In this document: piece by piece, positions 5,472-11,762 of the stretch
Layout: the number at the start of each line of letters is the position of its first letter
How positions within the stretch are numbered: the stretch's first letter is position 1
DNA from: DASQFU01 sp035632955
GTDB taxonomy: Bacteria > Eisenbacteria > RBG-16-71-46
DNA: 11,762 nt
NCBI GenBank assembly: GCA_035632955.1
Contig: DASQFU010000172.1
Span: forward strand, 1 to 11,762
Direction: 5' to 3'
Translations under genes and position numbers: made by a program
Notes under the pieces: generated by a model
Told to the model about the DNA's origin: nothing
The model's input: only the letters and a program-made list of their open reading frames with translations
The model's database searches: none

Positions 5472-5897
5472 TCAAAACGGAATGTCGTCGTCTCCGCCGC
5501 CGAAGTCGCTGGCGACTGCATCGTCCGGTGGGACGGTGGCGGCCATGTCGTCCTGCGGACGCTCACCCCGGCCCCCCAGCATCTGGACGTTCTGCGCCAC
5601 GACCTCGGTCGTGAAGCGTTTCTGACCTTGCTGATCCTGCCATTGGCGCGTGCGGATCCGGCCCTCGACGTAAACCTGCCGGCCCTTGGTGAGGTACTGC
5701 CCGACGATTTCCGCCTGCTTGCCCCACACCACCACGCGATGCCACTCAGTGGCTTCCTGCTTCTGTCCGTTCTTATCGGTCCAACGCTCCGTGGTCGCGA
5801 TCCGCAAATTGGCGACCGCTTGCTGGCCTTGCGTGAAGCGCAGCTCGGGATTCGCGCCCAAATTGCCGACCAGGATGACCTTGTTGACGCCACTCAT
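5472..5897 (-). CDS. ssb: Single-stranded DNA-binding protein
   Basis: SSB coats single-stranded DNA in replication, recombination and repair and recruits partners through its acidic tip. The 141-residue protein begins MSGVNKVILVGNLGANPELR and continues with the OB-fold signatures FTQGQQAVANLRIATTE, EWHRVVVWGKQAE, YLTKGRQVYVEGRI and FTTEVVAQNVQMLGG (fold about residues 1-110). A short disordered linker (about 111-133) leads to the canonical acidic tail DDDIPF. ATG 5895-5897 is fixed by AAGGAG seven bases upstream (5905-5910); the frame upstream of it is not SSB-like. Here ssb stands apart from rpsF/rpsR and heads a small unit with the YHS-like gene. Confidence 0.97.
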   Translation of the reverse strand: MSGVNKVILVGNLGANPELRFTQGQQAVANLRIATTERWTDKNGQKQEATEWHRVVVWGKQAEIVGQYLTKGRQVYVEGRIRTRQWQDQQGQKRFTTEVVAQNVQMLGGRGERPQDDMAATVPPDDAVASDFGGGDDDIPF

Positions 5898-5904
5898 GTT
5901 GCGA

Positions 5905-5910
5905 CTCCTT
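5905..5910 (-). promoter_or_regulatory. Ribosome-binding site AAGGAG of ssb
   Basis: AAGGAG with a 7-nt spacer precedes ATG 5895-5897 and excludes the longer upstream open frame. Confidence 0.85.
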
Positions 5911-5920
5911 TCGTTACGAT

Positions 5921-5942
5921 GGGGTCCCCGTCGCGGGGGCCC
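5921..5942 (-). other. GC-rich hairpin in the ssb leader
   Basis: CCCCG/CGGGG pairs around a 3-nt loop (5926-5938), with extra GGG/CCC pairing possible outside. It lies between the candidate promoter and the ssb ribosome-binding site and has no U-tract. Confidence 0.35.
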
Positions 5943-5957
5943 TGCTGGAAGGCATCG

Positions 5958-5987
5958 AGCATAAGATGACGCGCCTTCTCGCGGCAA
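5958..5987 (-). promoter_or_regulatory. Candidate sigma70-like promoter for ssb
   Basis: On the minus strand, TTGCCG (-35, 5982-5987) is separated by 18 nt from TATGCT (-10, 5958-5963). Each matches 4 of 6 consensus bases. The position, about 60 nt before the ssb start in a divergent intergenic region, is suitable. Confidence 0.35.
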
Positions 5988-6078
5988 TGGCGGAGAATTC
6001 GTGTTCAACGCCCTAGATCTGGGCGGGCGACCGCCGTCGAACCCGCGCGAAGAAAGCGACACGAACAGTGCGGCCGAT

Positions 6079-6107
6079 TTGACGCACTGGAGGGCCGCCT
6101 ATATCCT
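6079..6107 (+). promoter_or_regulatory. Candidate promoter of the tRNA cluster
   Basis: TTGACG (6079-6084, 5 of 6 consensus bases) is followed by either TATATC at 6100-6105 (15-nt spacer) or TATCCT at 6102-6107 (17-nt spacer). It lies about 28 nt before tRNA-Pro in an AT-richer pocket, and it is the only good promoter-like pair upstream of the cluster. Confidence 0.55.
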
Positions 6108-6134
6108 CGCCCGTTCGAATTCCATCGTAAGGAC

Positions 6135-6208
<74 letters not shown>

Positions 6209-6216
6209 CTGCTTGA

Positions 6217-6245
6217 CCGGCGTCGCGTTCGCTAGCGGACGCCGG
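6217..6245 (+). other. Strong hairpin between tRNA-Pro and tRNA-Arg
   Basis: CCGGCGTC pairs perfectly with GACGCCGG, and three further inner pairs (CGC/GCG) are possible if one G is bulged. No U-run follows, so it is not a standard terminator. It may separate tRNA units for processing. Confidence 0.5.
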
Positions 6246-6255
6246 AATGAACCCC

Positions 6256-6332
6256 GCGCCTGTAGCTCAGAAGGATAGAGCAACGGATTTCTAATCCGTC
6301 GGTCGGGGGTTCGACTCCCTCCAGGCGCGCCA
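6256..6332 (+). tRNA. tRNA-Arg (anticodon TCT), CCA encoded
   Basis: The acceptor GCGCCTG (6256-6262) pairs with CAGGCGC (6322-6328); G6329 is the discriminator and CCA is encoded at 6330-6332. The anticodon arm is ACGGA-TTTCTAA-TCCGT with TCT at 6290-6292, reading AGA/AGG codons. The T-arm is GGGGG-TTCGACT-CCCTC. Confidence 0.96.
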
Positions 6333-6378
6333 CTCTCGATCGCGCACGGAGCGCACGGTCCGTCCATGGGTTGGTGGC

Positions 6379-6455
6379 GGTGGATGTAGCTCAGTCGGTA
6401 GAGCACTGGACTGTGGCTCCAGGTGTCGCGGGTTCGAGCCCCGTCATCCACCCCA
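6379..6455 (+). tRNA. tRNA-His (anticodon GTG), CCA encoded
   Basis: The acceptor GTGGATG (6380-6386) pairs with CATCCAC (6445-6451). G6379 is the extra G-1 opposite discriminator C6452, the identity pair of tRNA-His. CCA is encoded at 6453-6455. The anticodon arm is CTGGA-CTGTGGC-TCCAG with GTG at 6413-6415. Confidence 0.97.
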
Positions 6456-6495
6456 TTACCTCTTGCCTTCTGTCCCCCCGCGGATGGACGACGCC

Positions 6496-7914
6496 ATGAG
6501 CGGCCGCCGAGCCAAGATCGTCTGCACGCTCGGGCCCGCGACCGCGACGTCCGAGTCGGTGCGCGCGCTGATCGACGCGGGGATGGATATCGCCCGCCTC
6601 AACTTGTCGCACGGGACGCGCGACGATCACGCGCGCGCCTACCGCTGGGTGCGCGAGGCATCCGACGCCGCGGGCCGCGCGGTCGGCGTTCTGCTCGACC
6701 TGCAGGGCCCCAAGATCCGGCTCGGCAACTTTACCCGTGGCTCAGTGACCCTGCACGAGGGCGAAGATTTCGTCATCACCACCGAGCCGATCTCGGGCGA
6801 CTGGCGGCGCGCGTCCACGACCTACCCCGGGCTCGCACGCGACGTACGAGCGGGGGACACGTTGCTGCTCGACGACGGGCTGGTGCGCCTCGAGGTGCTG
6901 GCTTCCGACGGCCAGGAAGTCGTGTCACGCGTGATCGAGGGCGGCGTCGTCTCTGATCACAAGGGCATCAACCTGCCGGGCGTCACGGTGAGCGCCCCGG
7001 CGCTGACGGCGAAGGACCGCGAGGACCTGCGCTTCGCGCTCGAGCTGCGCGTCGACCTGGTGGCGCTGTCGTTCGTCCGCGGTCCCGAAGACGTCCAGGC
7101 GGTGCACGAAGCCATGGACGAGGTCGGCGCGCGCCTGCCGGTGATCGCGAAGCTCGAAAAGCCGGAAGCGGTCGCGAACCTCGAAGCGATCGTCCAGGCG
7201 TTCGACGGCGTGATGGTGGCGCGGGGCGATCTCGGCGTCGAGATCGCGCTCGAGCAGGTGCCGCTGGTGCAGAAGCGCGCGGTGCAGCTCGCGCGCGAGT
7301 ACGCGAAACCGGTGATCGTCGCCACCCAGATGCTGGAGTCGATGATCCGCCACCCGCGACCGACTCGGGCCGAGGCCTCCGATGTGGCGAACGCGGTGCT
7401 CGACGGCGCGGACGCCCTGATGCTATCGGGTGAGACCAGCGTCGGCGAATATCCGATCGAGTCGGTCACGACCATGGCGCGCATCATCGCGGCGTCCGAG
7501 GAAGGCCGGCCGGGCCGCCAAGCGCCGCTCGAGCGTAAACCGAGCACGCGACAGGAAGGCATCGCTTCGGCTGCGACCAAGGTCGCATCCGACCTCGAGG
7601 CCCGAGCGCTGGTCGCGTTCACCGAGACCGGTAGCACGGCCCGCCGCATGGCGAGCCATCGCGAGCCGATCCCTCTCCTCGCGTTCACGCCGGACCCGCT
7701 GGTGCGCAGCCAACTCGCTTTGGTGTGGGGGATCGAGACGTTCGTGGTCGCGCGCGGCGTGCACACCGACGATCTGATCACGCAGGTGGATCGCGCGTTA
7801 CTCGAGCTCGGGCGCGGCCAGCCCGGAGATCTGGTCGTGATCGTCGCGGGCGTGCCGCCCGGCACGACCGGCACGACCAACATGCTCCGCGTGCACCGCC
7901 TGGGCGGCTCGTAG
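6496..7914 (+). CDS. pyk: Pyruvate kinase
   Basis: Pyruvate kinase converts phosphoenolpyruvate and ADP to pyruvate and ATP in the last step of glycolysis. The 472-residue length matches bacterial enzymes. Motifs numbered from this ATG: KIVCTLGPAT (7-16), ARLNLSHG (33-40), LLDLQGPKIR (66-75), catalytic lysine K219 in KLEKPEA, ARGDLGVE with metal ligand D245, and VATQMLESM...RPTRAEASDVANAVLDGADALMLSGET (N-terminal half of the signature split here only in description). The C-terminal effector domain begins near residue 345, with STARRMASHR and TGTTNMLRVHRL. I chose ATG 6496-6498 because family members begin M-x-RRAKIV and a GGATGG lies 8 nt upstream. ATG 6484 is an alternative adding four residues. 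It starts 40 nt after tRNA-His. Confidence 0.96.
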   Translation: MSGRRAKIVCTLGPATATSESVRALIDAGMDIARLNLSHGTRDDHARAYRWVREASDAAGRAVGVLLDLQGPKIRLGNFTRGSVTLHEGEDFVITTEPISGDWRRASTTYPGLARDVRAGDTLLLDDGLVRLEVLASDGQEVVSRVIEGGVVSDHKGINLPGVTVSAPALTAKDREDLRFALELRVDLVALSFVRGPEDVQAVHEAMDEVGARLPVIAKLEKPEAVANLEAIVQAFDGVMVARGDLGVEIALEQVPLVQKRAVQLAREYAKPVIVATQMLESMIRHPRPTRAEASDVANAVLDGADALMLSGETSVGEYPIESVTTMARIIAASEEGRPGRQAPLERKPSTRQEGIASAATKVASDLEARALVAFTETGSTARRMASHREPIPLLAFTPDPLVRSQLALVWGIETFVVARGVHTDDLITQVDRALLELGRGQPGDLVVIVAGVPPGTTGTTNMLRVHRLGGS

Positions 7915-7924
7915 CAACGCTACG
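7910..7924. terminator. Palindromic hairpin spanning both stop codons at the pyk/rdgB junction
   Basis: CGTAGC-AAC-GCTACG is a perfect 6-bp stem with a 3-nt loop. The left arm contains the pyk stop TAG (7912-7914); the right arm contains the rdgB stop (CTA, 7920-7922). It has no U-tract on either strand, so a role as a two-way terminator or mRNA end stabiliser is only a suggestion. Confidence 0.4.
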
Positions 7925-8513
7925 CGGCGCCCAACTTGCGCACCAGCTCGTGCGCCGCTTTGGCGCGGTGCGAGATCTGGTTTTTTTCCGCGGGGCTCAG
8001 CTCCGCGAGCGTGCGGCCGAGCTCGGTGATCTCGAACACCGGGTCGTAGCCGAATCCCCGCTGTCCACGCGGCGCCGCGGTGATCCATCCTTCCAGCACG
8101 CCCTCACCCACCGCTTCCGGTCGTCCCGGCCGCACCGCGACGATCACGGTCCGGAACCGGGCGGTGCGCCGCTCGGGACCAAGCCCGTTCAGCTTCTCCA
8201 GCAGCAAGTTCACGTTGTCCGTGTTGGTGGCGCCGATACCCGCGAAGCACGCGGCGAAGATGCCCGGAGCGCCGTCGAGTGCGTCAACCTCGAGCCCGGT
8301 GTCGTCGCCGATCGCTGTCAGTCCGGTGAGGCGTGCCGCCGCTTCCGCTTTGAGTCGCGCGTTCTCGAGCAGGGTCGTGCCGCTCTCCGGGGGCACGGAA
8401 GCGCCGGAGAACTCGTACAGCGCGCGAAACGTCACGCCGGGCAGATCGAGAACCGCCTTGAGCTCGCGCGCCTTGTCGCGGTTGAACGTCGCCAGCACGA
8501 TCTCGATGCTCAT
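7920..8513 (-). CDS. rdgB: XTP/dITP pyrophosphatase (RdgB/HAM1 family)
   Basis: RdgB hydrolyses non-canonical purine nucleotides (ITP, dITP, XTP) to monophosphates and so keeps them out of DNA and RNA. The 197-residue protein shows VLATFNRDKARELKAVL (6-22), SGTTLLENARLKA (44-56), GDDTGLEVDALDGAPGIF (69-86) with acidic residues 70-71, GFGYDPVF (153-160), LSPAEKNQISHRAKA (172-186) and the usual length. In place of the common SARYAG/SARFAG after APGIF it reads AACFAG, so a normally conserved Arg is Cys. The ATG overlaps the rph stop (ATGA). A run of seven A in the PAEKN codons stands out in this GC-rich gene. The rph-rdgB pairing is also found in Bacillus. Confidence 0.94.
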   Translation of the reverse strand: MSIEIVLATFNRDKARELKAVLDLPGVTFRALYEFSGASVPPESGTTLLENARLKAEAAARLTGLTAIGDDTGLEVDALDGAPGIFAACFAGIGATNTDNVNLLLEKLNGLGPERRTARFRTVIVAVRPGRPEAVGEGVLEGWITAAPRGQRGFGYDPVFEITELGRTLAELSPAEKNQISHRAKAAHELVRKLGAA

Positions 8514-9298
8514 AGTGGCAGCAGACCCGAATCCCCGAGCAGCCGCCGCTGGTGTGCGACGATCCGCCGGATACCCTGTCGTGCGAGCCCGAGCATCGCG
8601 CGCAGCTCGACGTCGCTGAACGAGGTGGACTCGCCGGTGCCCTGCAGCTCGACGAACCGTCCGGTCCCCGTCATCACCACGTTCATGTCCACCTGTGCGC
8701 CCGAATCCTCGGCGTAGTCGAGATCCAGGCACGGCGTGCCATTCACCAATCCGACCGAGACCGCGGCGACCGTGTCGCGCAACGGAGGTCCGACCAGTTT
8801 GCCGCGATTCGAGAGCGCGACGAACGCGTCGTGGAGGGCGACCAGAGCGCCGTTGATCGCGGCGGTGCGCGTGCCGCCGTCGGCTTCCAAGACGTCGCAA
8901 TCGAGCAGCACGGTGCGCTCGCCGAACGCCTTGAGGTCGATCACCGAGCGCAACGAGCGACCAATCAGGCGCTGGATCTCCTGCGCGCGGCCGCCGGTCT
9001 GCGCGCTGCGCGGGGTGCGCTCGGTCGTGGCGCGGGGCAGCATGCCATACTCGGCGGTCACCCAGCCCCGTCCCTGACCACGCAGCCAGTTCGGCAGTCG
9101 GTCCTCGACCGTCGCGGTGCACAGCACGCGCGTCCGCCCCATCGCGATCAGCGCCGACCCTTCCGCGTGCGGCAGCACGCCGCGCTCGATCTTGAGCGGC
9201 CGGAGCTGCCGGACACGGCGGCCGTCGGGGCGCGCATGGGCCGGCGCGGCAGCGGGCCGGGCCGCGCGCTCGCGGATCGCCTGCGGAGGGCGCGTCAT
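8510..9298 (-). CDS. rph: Ribonuclease PH
   Basis: RNase PH is a phosphate-dependent 3'-5' exoribonuclease that trims tRNA 3' ends. The motifs are complete: RPDGRR (23-28), LCTATVE (59-65), GWVTAEYGMLPRAT (78-91), the central helix RAQEIQRLIGRSLRSVIDL (104-122), CDVLEADGGTRTAAINGA (134-151), LDLDYAEDSGAQVDMNVVMT (191-210) with metal-site aspartates, and ELQGTGES (217-224). At 262 residues it is about 22 residues longer than usual, because the family normally begins at RPDGR; the extra N-terminus is Ala/Pro/Arg-rich. ATG 9296-9298 overlaps the murI TGA (ATGA) and has only a weak ribosome-binding site, consistent with coupling. It overlaps rdgB at its 3' end. Confidence 0.95.
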   Translation of the reverse strand: MTRPPQAIRERAARPAAAPAHARPDGRRVRQLRPLKIERGVLPHAEGSALIAMGRTRVLCTATVEDRLPNWLRGQGRGWVTAEYGMLPRATTERTPRSAQTGGRAQEIQRLIGRSLRSVIDLKAFGERTVLLDCDVLEADGGTRTAAINGALVALHDAFVALSNRGKLVGPPLRDTVAAVSVGLVNGTPCLDLDYAEDSGAQVDMNVVMTGTGRFVELQGTGESTSFSDVELRAMLGLARQGIRRIVAHQRRLLGDSGLLPL

Positions 9299-10197
9299 CG
9301 GATCTCGGCTCGGCGGCGTCTCGTGCCGGCGCCGGAGACACCCGGGGCGGCGTCGCGGATGGAATGCGCGCGCTCGAACCACGGCAGATCGGTCTGGTCG
9401 ACGATCGCGGTCGGCGGCAGCTCGCGGCCGAGGAACGCCTGAGCGATGCGCGTGAAGCTGCGCGGCTCGTCGCTGAGGTAGAAGCGATGCTCCGGCGAGC
9501 CACCGGCGGCGAGCTGGCCGCGTTCGGCGAGCAGCGCCGCCGTCGCGCGCGCGGCCTCGGCCCCCGAGTCGACGAGCCGCACCGCCGGCCCCATCAGCTC
9601 GGCGAGCAGCGGAGCGATCAACGGGTAGTGCGTGCAGCCGAGGATCAGGCTTTCGAGGTGACCGTTGCGGATCTCGAGCAGATATTCCTCCGCCACCTGC
9701 CGGGTCACCGCGTGGTCGGTCCAGCCTTCCTCGATCAAGGGCACGAACAGCGGACAGGCGCGAGAGATCACGGACGCCCCGGGCGCGAGCGTCTCGATGA
9801 AGGCCGGATAGGCGCCGCTGCCGACCGTGCCGAGCGTACCGATCACACCGATCCGCCCATGCGGACTCGCCGCCACCGCGGCCCGCGCCGCAGGCTCGAT
9901 CACGCCAATCACGGGGATCTCGAGCTGGCGGGTGAGCGCGTCGAGCGCGTAGGACGAAGCCGTGTTGCAGGCCACCACCAGGCACTTGATGTTCTGGCGG
10001 ACGAGGAACGCGGCGATCTCGAGGCTGAAGCGCGTGACCGTCTCGCGCGACTTGGAGCCGTACGGCAGCCGCGCGGAGTCGCCGAAGTAGACGACCGACT
10101 CCCCGGGGAGCGTGCGGAAGATCTCGCGCACCGCCGACAGGCCGCCGATGCCGGAATCGAACACTCCGATCGGACGTGCATCGTGTGTCGCGGGCAT
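9295..10197 (-). CDS. murI: Glutamate racemase
   Basis: MurI makes D-glutamate for peptidoglycan by a two-cysteine mechanism. The 300-residue protein contains PIGVFDSGIGGL (9-20), YFGDSARLPYG (37-47), VVACNTASS with catalytic Cys77, VIGVIEPA (97-103), RIGVIGTLGT (115-124), CPLFVPLIEEG and LILGCTHYPLI with catalytic Cys188 and His190. The C-terminus runs about 25-30 residues beyond the usual end and is Arg-rich. ATG 10195-10197 is fixed by GGAGG five bases upstream (10203-10207), although the frame is open much further. It follows gerM by 14 nt and overlaps rph by 4 nt. The neighbouring amidase and GerM protein fit a cell-wall operon. Confidence 0.96.
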   Translation of the reverse strand: MPATHDARPIGVFDSGIGGLSAVREIFRTLPGESVVYFGDSARLPYGSKSRETVTRFSLEIAAFLVRQNIKCLVVACNTASSYALDALTRQLEIPVIGVIEPAARAAVAASPHGRIGVIGTLGTVGSGAYPAFIETLAPGASVISRACPLFVPLIEEGWTDHAVTRQVAEEYLLEIRNGHLESLILGCTHYPLIAPLLAELMGPAVRLVDSGAEAARATAALLAERGQLAAGGSPEHRFYLSDEPRSFTRIAQAFLGRELPPTAIVDQTDLPWFERAHSIRDAAPGVSGAGTRRRRAEIR

Positions 10198-10202
10198 CGC
10201 GT

Positions 10203-10207
10203 CCTCC
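10203..10207 (-). promoter_or_regulatory. Ribosome-binding site GGAGG of murI
   Basis: GGAGG with a 5-nt spacer precedes ATG 10195-10197. It decides this start over the much longer upstream open frame, whose extra sequence is an out-of-frame shadow of the GerM and amidase genes. Confidence 0.85.
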
Positions 10208-10211
10208 GGCT

Positions 10212-10751
10212 TCAGGGCCAGTCCGAAACTTCGAGCGGCCGATCGAGCGGCAAGTGACCGCCGAGCGTCGCGAGCGGCCGCCCGGCGCACACGATCAGCA
10301 CCCGCCGGACTTCCGGCAGATTCGCCCCCAGCGTGCGCACCAGCGAGGCGATCGCGAGATACTCGGCCGTCGAGCCGCCGTGAAAGCCGCGCCGGAACGC
10401 TCCGGAGACGTCCAGCGTCAGGAGCCCACGGTCGTCCATGTAGACGTGGAGCACCGCGGTGCCGGCCGGCAGCGCGGCCACGCCGCGCCCGCGCGGACCT
10501 CGGTCCAGCTCCGCCACCAGCGTCGCCACACGATCGTGGAAGGTGGCCGGCTCGACCAGCTCGCGGGTCTCGGCCACCAGGCTGTCGCCGTTCGGAGAGG
10601 CGAAATACAGCCGCACGGCGCGTACCCCGCTGCCGGCCGAGTCGGGAGCGGCCGACGCCGGAATCTCTTGCGGCGCACGGCGCTGCATCACCTCCCAGGA
10701 CAGCCACGCTAGCACAGCGAGCGCGACCAGAACAATCAGCGGGCCTCTCAC
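10212..10751 (-). CDS. GerM-domain membrane-anchored protein
   Basis: This 179-residue protein has an N-terminal membrane anchor (LIVLVALAVLAWLSW, about residues 5-19), a Pro/Ala linker (to about 42) and one GerM domain (43-172). The domain shows VRLYFASPNGDSLVAE, RVATLVAELDRGP, LPAGTAVLHVYMDDRGLLTLDVS, GGSTAEYLAIASLVRTL and VRRVLIVCAGRP. GerM domains occur in sporulation and lipoprotein LpqB-type proteins; the function is probably periplasmic and linked to the cell wall, but no enzyme activity is known. The GTG start (10749-10751) has AGGAG six bases upstream, overlapping the amidase stop. Its place between a peptidoglycan amidase and murI-rph-rdgB parallels the Bacillus racE-ysmB-gerM-rph order, although nothing here indicates sporulation. 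Confidence 0.88.
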   Translation of the reverse strand: MRGPLIVLVALAVLAWLSWEVMQRRAPQEIPASAAPDSAGSGVRAVRLYFASPNGDSLVAETRELVEPATFHDRVATLVAELDRGPRGRGVAALPAGTAVLHVYMDDRGLLTLDVSGAFRRGFHGGSTAEYLAIASLVRTLGANLPEVRRVLIVCAGRPLATLGGHLPLDRPLEVSDWP

Positions 10752-10760
10752 GTCTTTCTC

Positions 10761-11762
10761 CTACCGGTTCCGCTGATACGACGCGACGCCGTCCGCGAGC
10801 GTCGCCGCCAACTGGCGCAAGCCCTCTTCCTGCGTGACACGCTCGCGGTCCCCGGGCGACGTCAACGTGGCGCACTCGAGCAGCAAACCGGGAGCGTTCA
10901 CGCCGAGCAGGTTGTACGGCAGCCGCTCGCGCAGCCGCGTCGGCCCCTGGCCACGCAGCTCGAGCGCCGAGAGCACCGCTTCGGCTAGCGCCCGGCTCTG
11001 CACCGCGTGGCGCGTCGCCACCTCGCGCCACGGCAACAAAACGACCGGCGCGGGCGCACGGGCGCCGGCGACGCCTTCGCCCTGACCGGCGAAGGTCGCG
11101 GGCGGCGAATAGCAGGTCGCGCCGCGGGCGCGGGCGTCGGCGAAGCCGTCGAGATGCAGCGACAGCACCAGATCGGCGCGCGCGCGATTGGCGATCTCCG
11201 CGCGCTCGATCGCGGTCACCGCGCGATCGTCGCTCCGGGTCAGCACGACCTGGCAGGACAGCCGGCGCTCGAGCTCGCCCTTGAGCAGACGTGCGAGGGC
11301 CAGCGTCAGATGCTTTTCCTGCACGCCGCTCGCCGTCACTCCGGCGTCGGCGCCGCCGTGGCCGGGGTCGAGCACGACCACCCGCAAGGCGCGCGCCCCG
11401 TCGGCTCCCTCGGGAGCGAACGCTTCGACGTTCGGCTGCCGCTCCTCATGCAGCTCGAGCGTGACGCGCCGGCCGATCACGTCCTGGAGCAGGCGAAACC
11501 CGACCGCCTCGGGAGCGATCGCGCACTCGAACGCGCTGCCGCCCGCGGCAGCGATCGGCCTCAGGTCTCGCAGCAGACCGACCGCGGGAATCGAATCGGG
11601 AATCGAGCCGGTGAAGATGCCGCCGAAGCGCAGGCGGAAATGCGCGCGCCCACGCGCCACGACGACGGCCTCGTCGGCACGGTCGGCGGGGAAGATCACG
11701 CGGGTCACGCTGCCGGCGACCGAGACGCGCGGGCTGCCGACGCCGCCGCTCGGGGGCAGCAC
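10761..11762 (-). CDS. N-acetylmuramoyl-L-alanine amidase (Amidase_3/AmiC-type), N-terminus cut by window edge
   Basis: This zinc amidase cleaves the amide bond between MurNAc and the stem peptide, acting in the periplasm. In-window residues 1-115 form a beta-rich segment probably equivalent to an AMIN-like domain (for example AHFRLRFGGIFTGSI). The catalytic domain (about 126-333) has VVLDPGHGGADAG with zinc ligand His135, GVQEKHLTLAL with Glu149, VLSLHLDG with His203 (more often SIHAN), and LLLECATLTSPGDRE with the catalytic Glu296. An insertion at about 218-247, rich in Gly, Ala and Pro, separates the last two motifs. It ends with TAG nine nt before the GerM-protein start. The GTG at the window edge is probably not the real start; the signal peptide should lie outside. 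Confidence 0.93.
   Translation of the reverse strand: MLPPSGGVGSPRVSVAGSVTRVIFPADRADEAVVVARGRAHFRLRFGGIFTGSIPDSIPAVGLLRDLRPIAAAGGSAFECAIAPEAVGFRLLQDVIGRRVTLELHEERQPNVEAFAPEGADGARALRVVVLDPGHGGADAGVTASGVQEKHLTLALARLLKGELERRLSCQVVLTRSDDRAVTAIERAEIANRARADLVLSLHLDGFADARARGATCYSPPATFAGQGEGVAGARAPAPVVLLPWREVATRHAVQSRALAEAVLSALELRGQGPTRLRERLPYNLLGVNAPGLLLECATLTSPGDRERVTQEEGLRQLAATLADGVASYQRNR

Noticed and set aside
5300..5893. A single long frame running from inside ssb into the signal-peptide segment
   Set aside because: The upstream part is an out-of-frame reading of ssb; only the part from ATG 5458 looks like a real protein.
6925..7883. Minus-strand frames of 142 and 308 residues opposite pyk
   Set aside because: Antisense shadows without recognisable motifs; pyk on the plus strand is unambiguous.

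Overview
The window is GC-rich bacterial chromosome packed with housekeeping genes. Features that suggest a Gram-negative-type bacterium outside the Proteobacteria are: a lipoprotein with a lipobox, an AmiC-like amidase, a TraR/DksA protein with a long histone-H1-like tail, and gene orders that recall Bacillus (yggS-yggT-DUF167...traR-lspA and gerM/murI-rph-rdgB). A lineage such as Eisenbacteria, Gemmatimonadota or Myxococcota would fit, but nothing here identifies the phylum. No mobile element, phage gene or CRISPR array is visible.

Layout. Positions 1-4308 (minus strand) read, in transcription order: a putative lipoprotein, YggS (PLP homeostasis), YggT (membrane protein), a DUF167 protein, purine nucleoside phosphorylase, a TraR/DksA-family regulator, and lspA, which is cut by the left edge. 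Most of these genes overlap or nearly touch, so they are probably one operon. Upstream of them lies a complete tmRNA gene (ssrA, 4357-4709, minus) whose tag reads ANEQLALAA. A 227-bp gap without a gene separates it from a degenerate YHS-like protein. The signal-peptide half of that protein lies in the same frame directly upstream, cut off by a TGA. ssb precedes it in the same direction.

Positions 5898-6134 are a divergent intergenic region with candidate promoters for ssb (minus) and for a plus-strand tRNA cluster: Pro(TGG), Arg(TCT) and His(GTG). Pyruvate kinase follows the cluster with no visible terminator or new promoter. Its stop codon lies 5 nt from the end of a convergent minus-strand operon: cell-wall amidase (cut by the right edge), a GerM-domain protein, glutamate racemase, RNase PH and an XTP/dITP pyrophosphatase. 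All five are tightly spaced or overlap by 4 nt.

Functionally the window combines peptidoglycan work (amidase, GerM domain, MurI), lipoprotein maturation (LspA), nucleotide salvage and sanitation (PNP, RdgB), RNA processing and ribosome rescue (RNase PH, tmRNA, tRNAs), DNA maintenance (SSB) and glycolysis (Pyk). I see no clearly new multi-gene system. The best leads are the in-frame TGA in the YHS-like gene, the apparent ATT start of the lipoprotein next to a hairpin that covers part of its ribosome-binding site, the H1-like tail on the DksA-type regulator, and a palindrome holding both stop codons at the pyk/rdgB junction.
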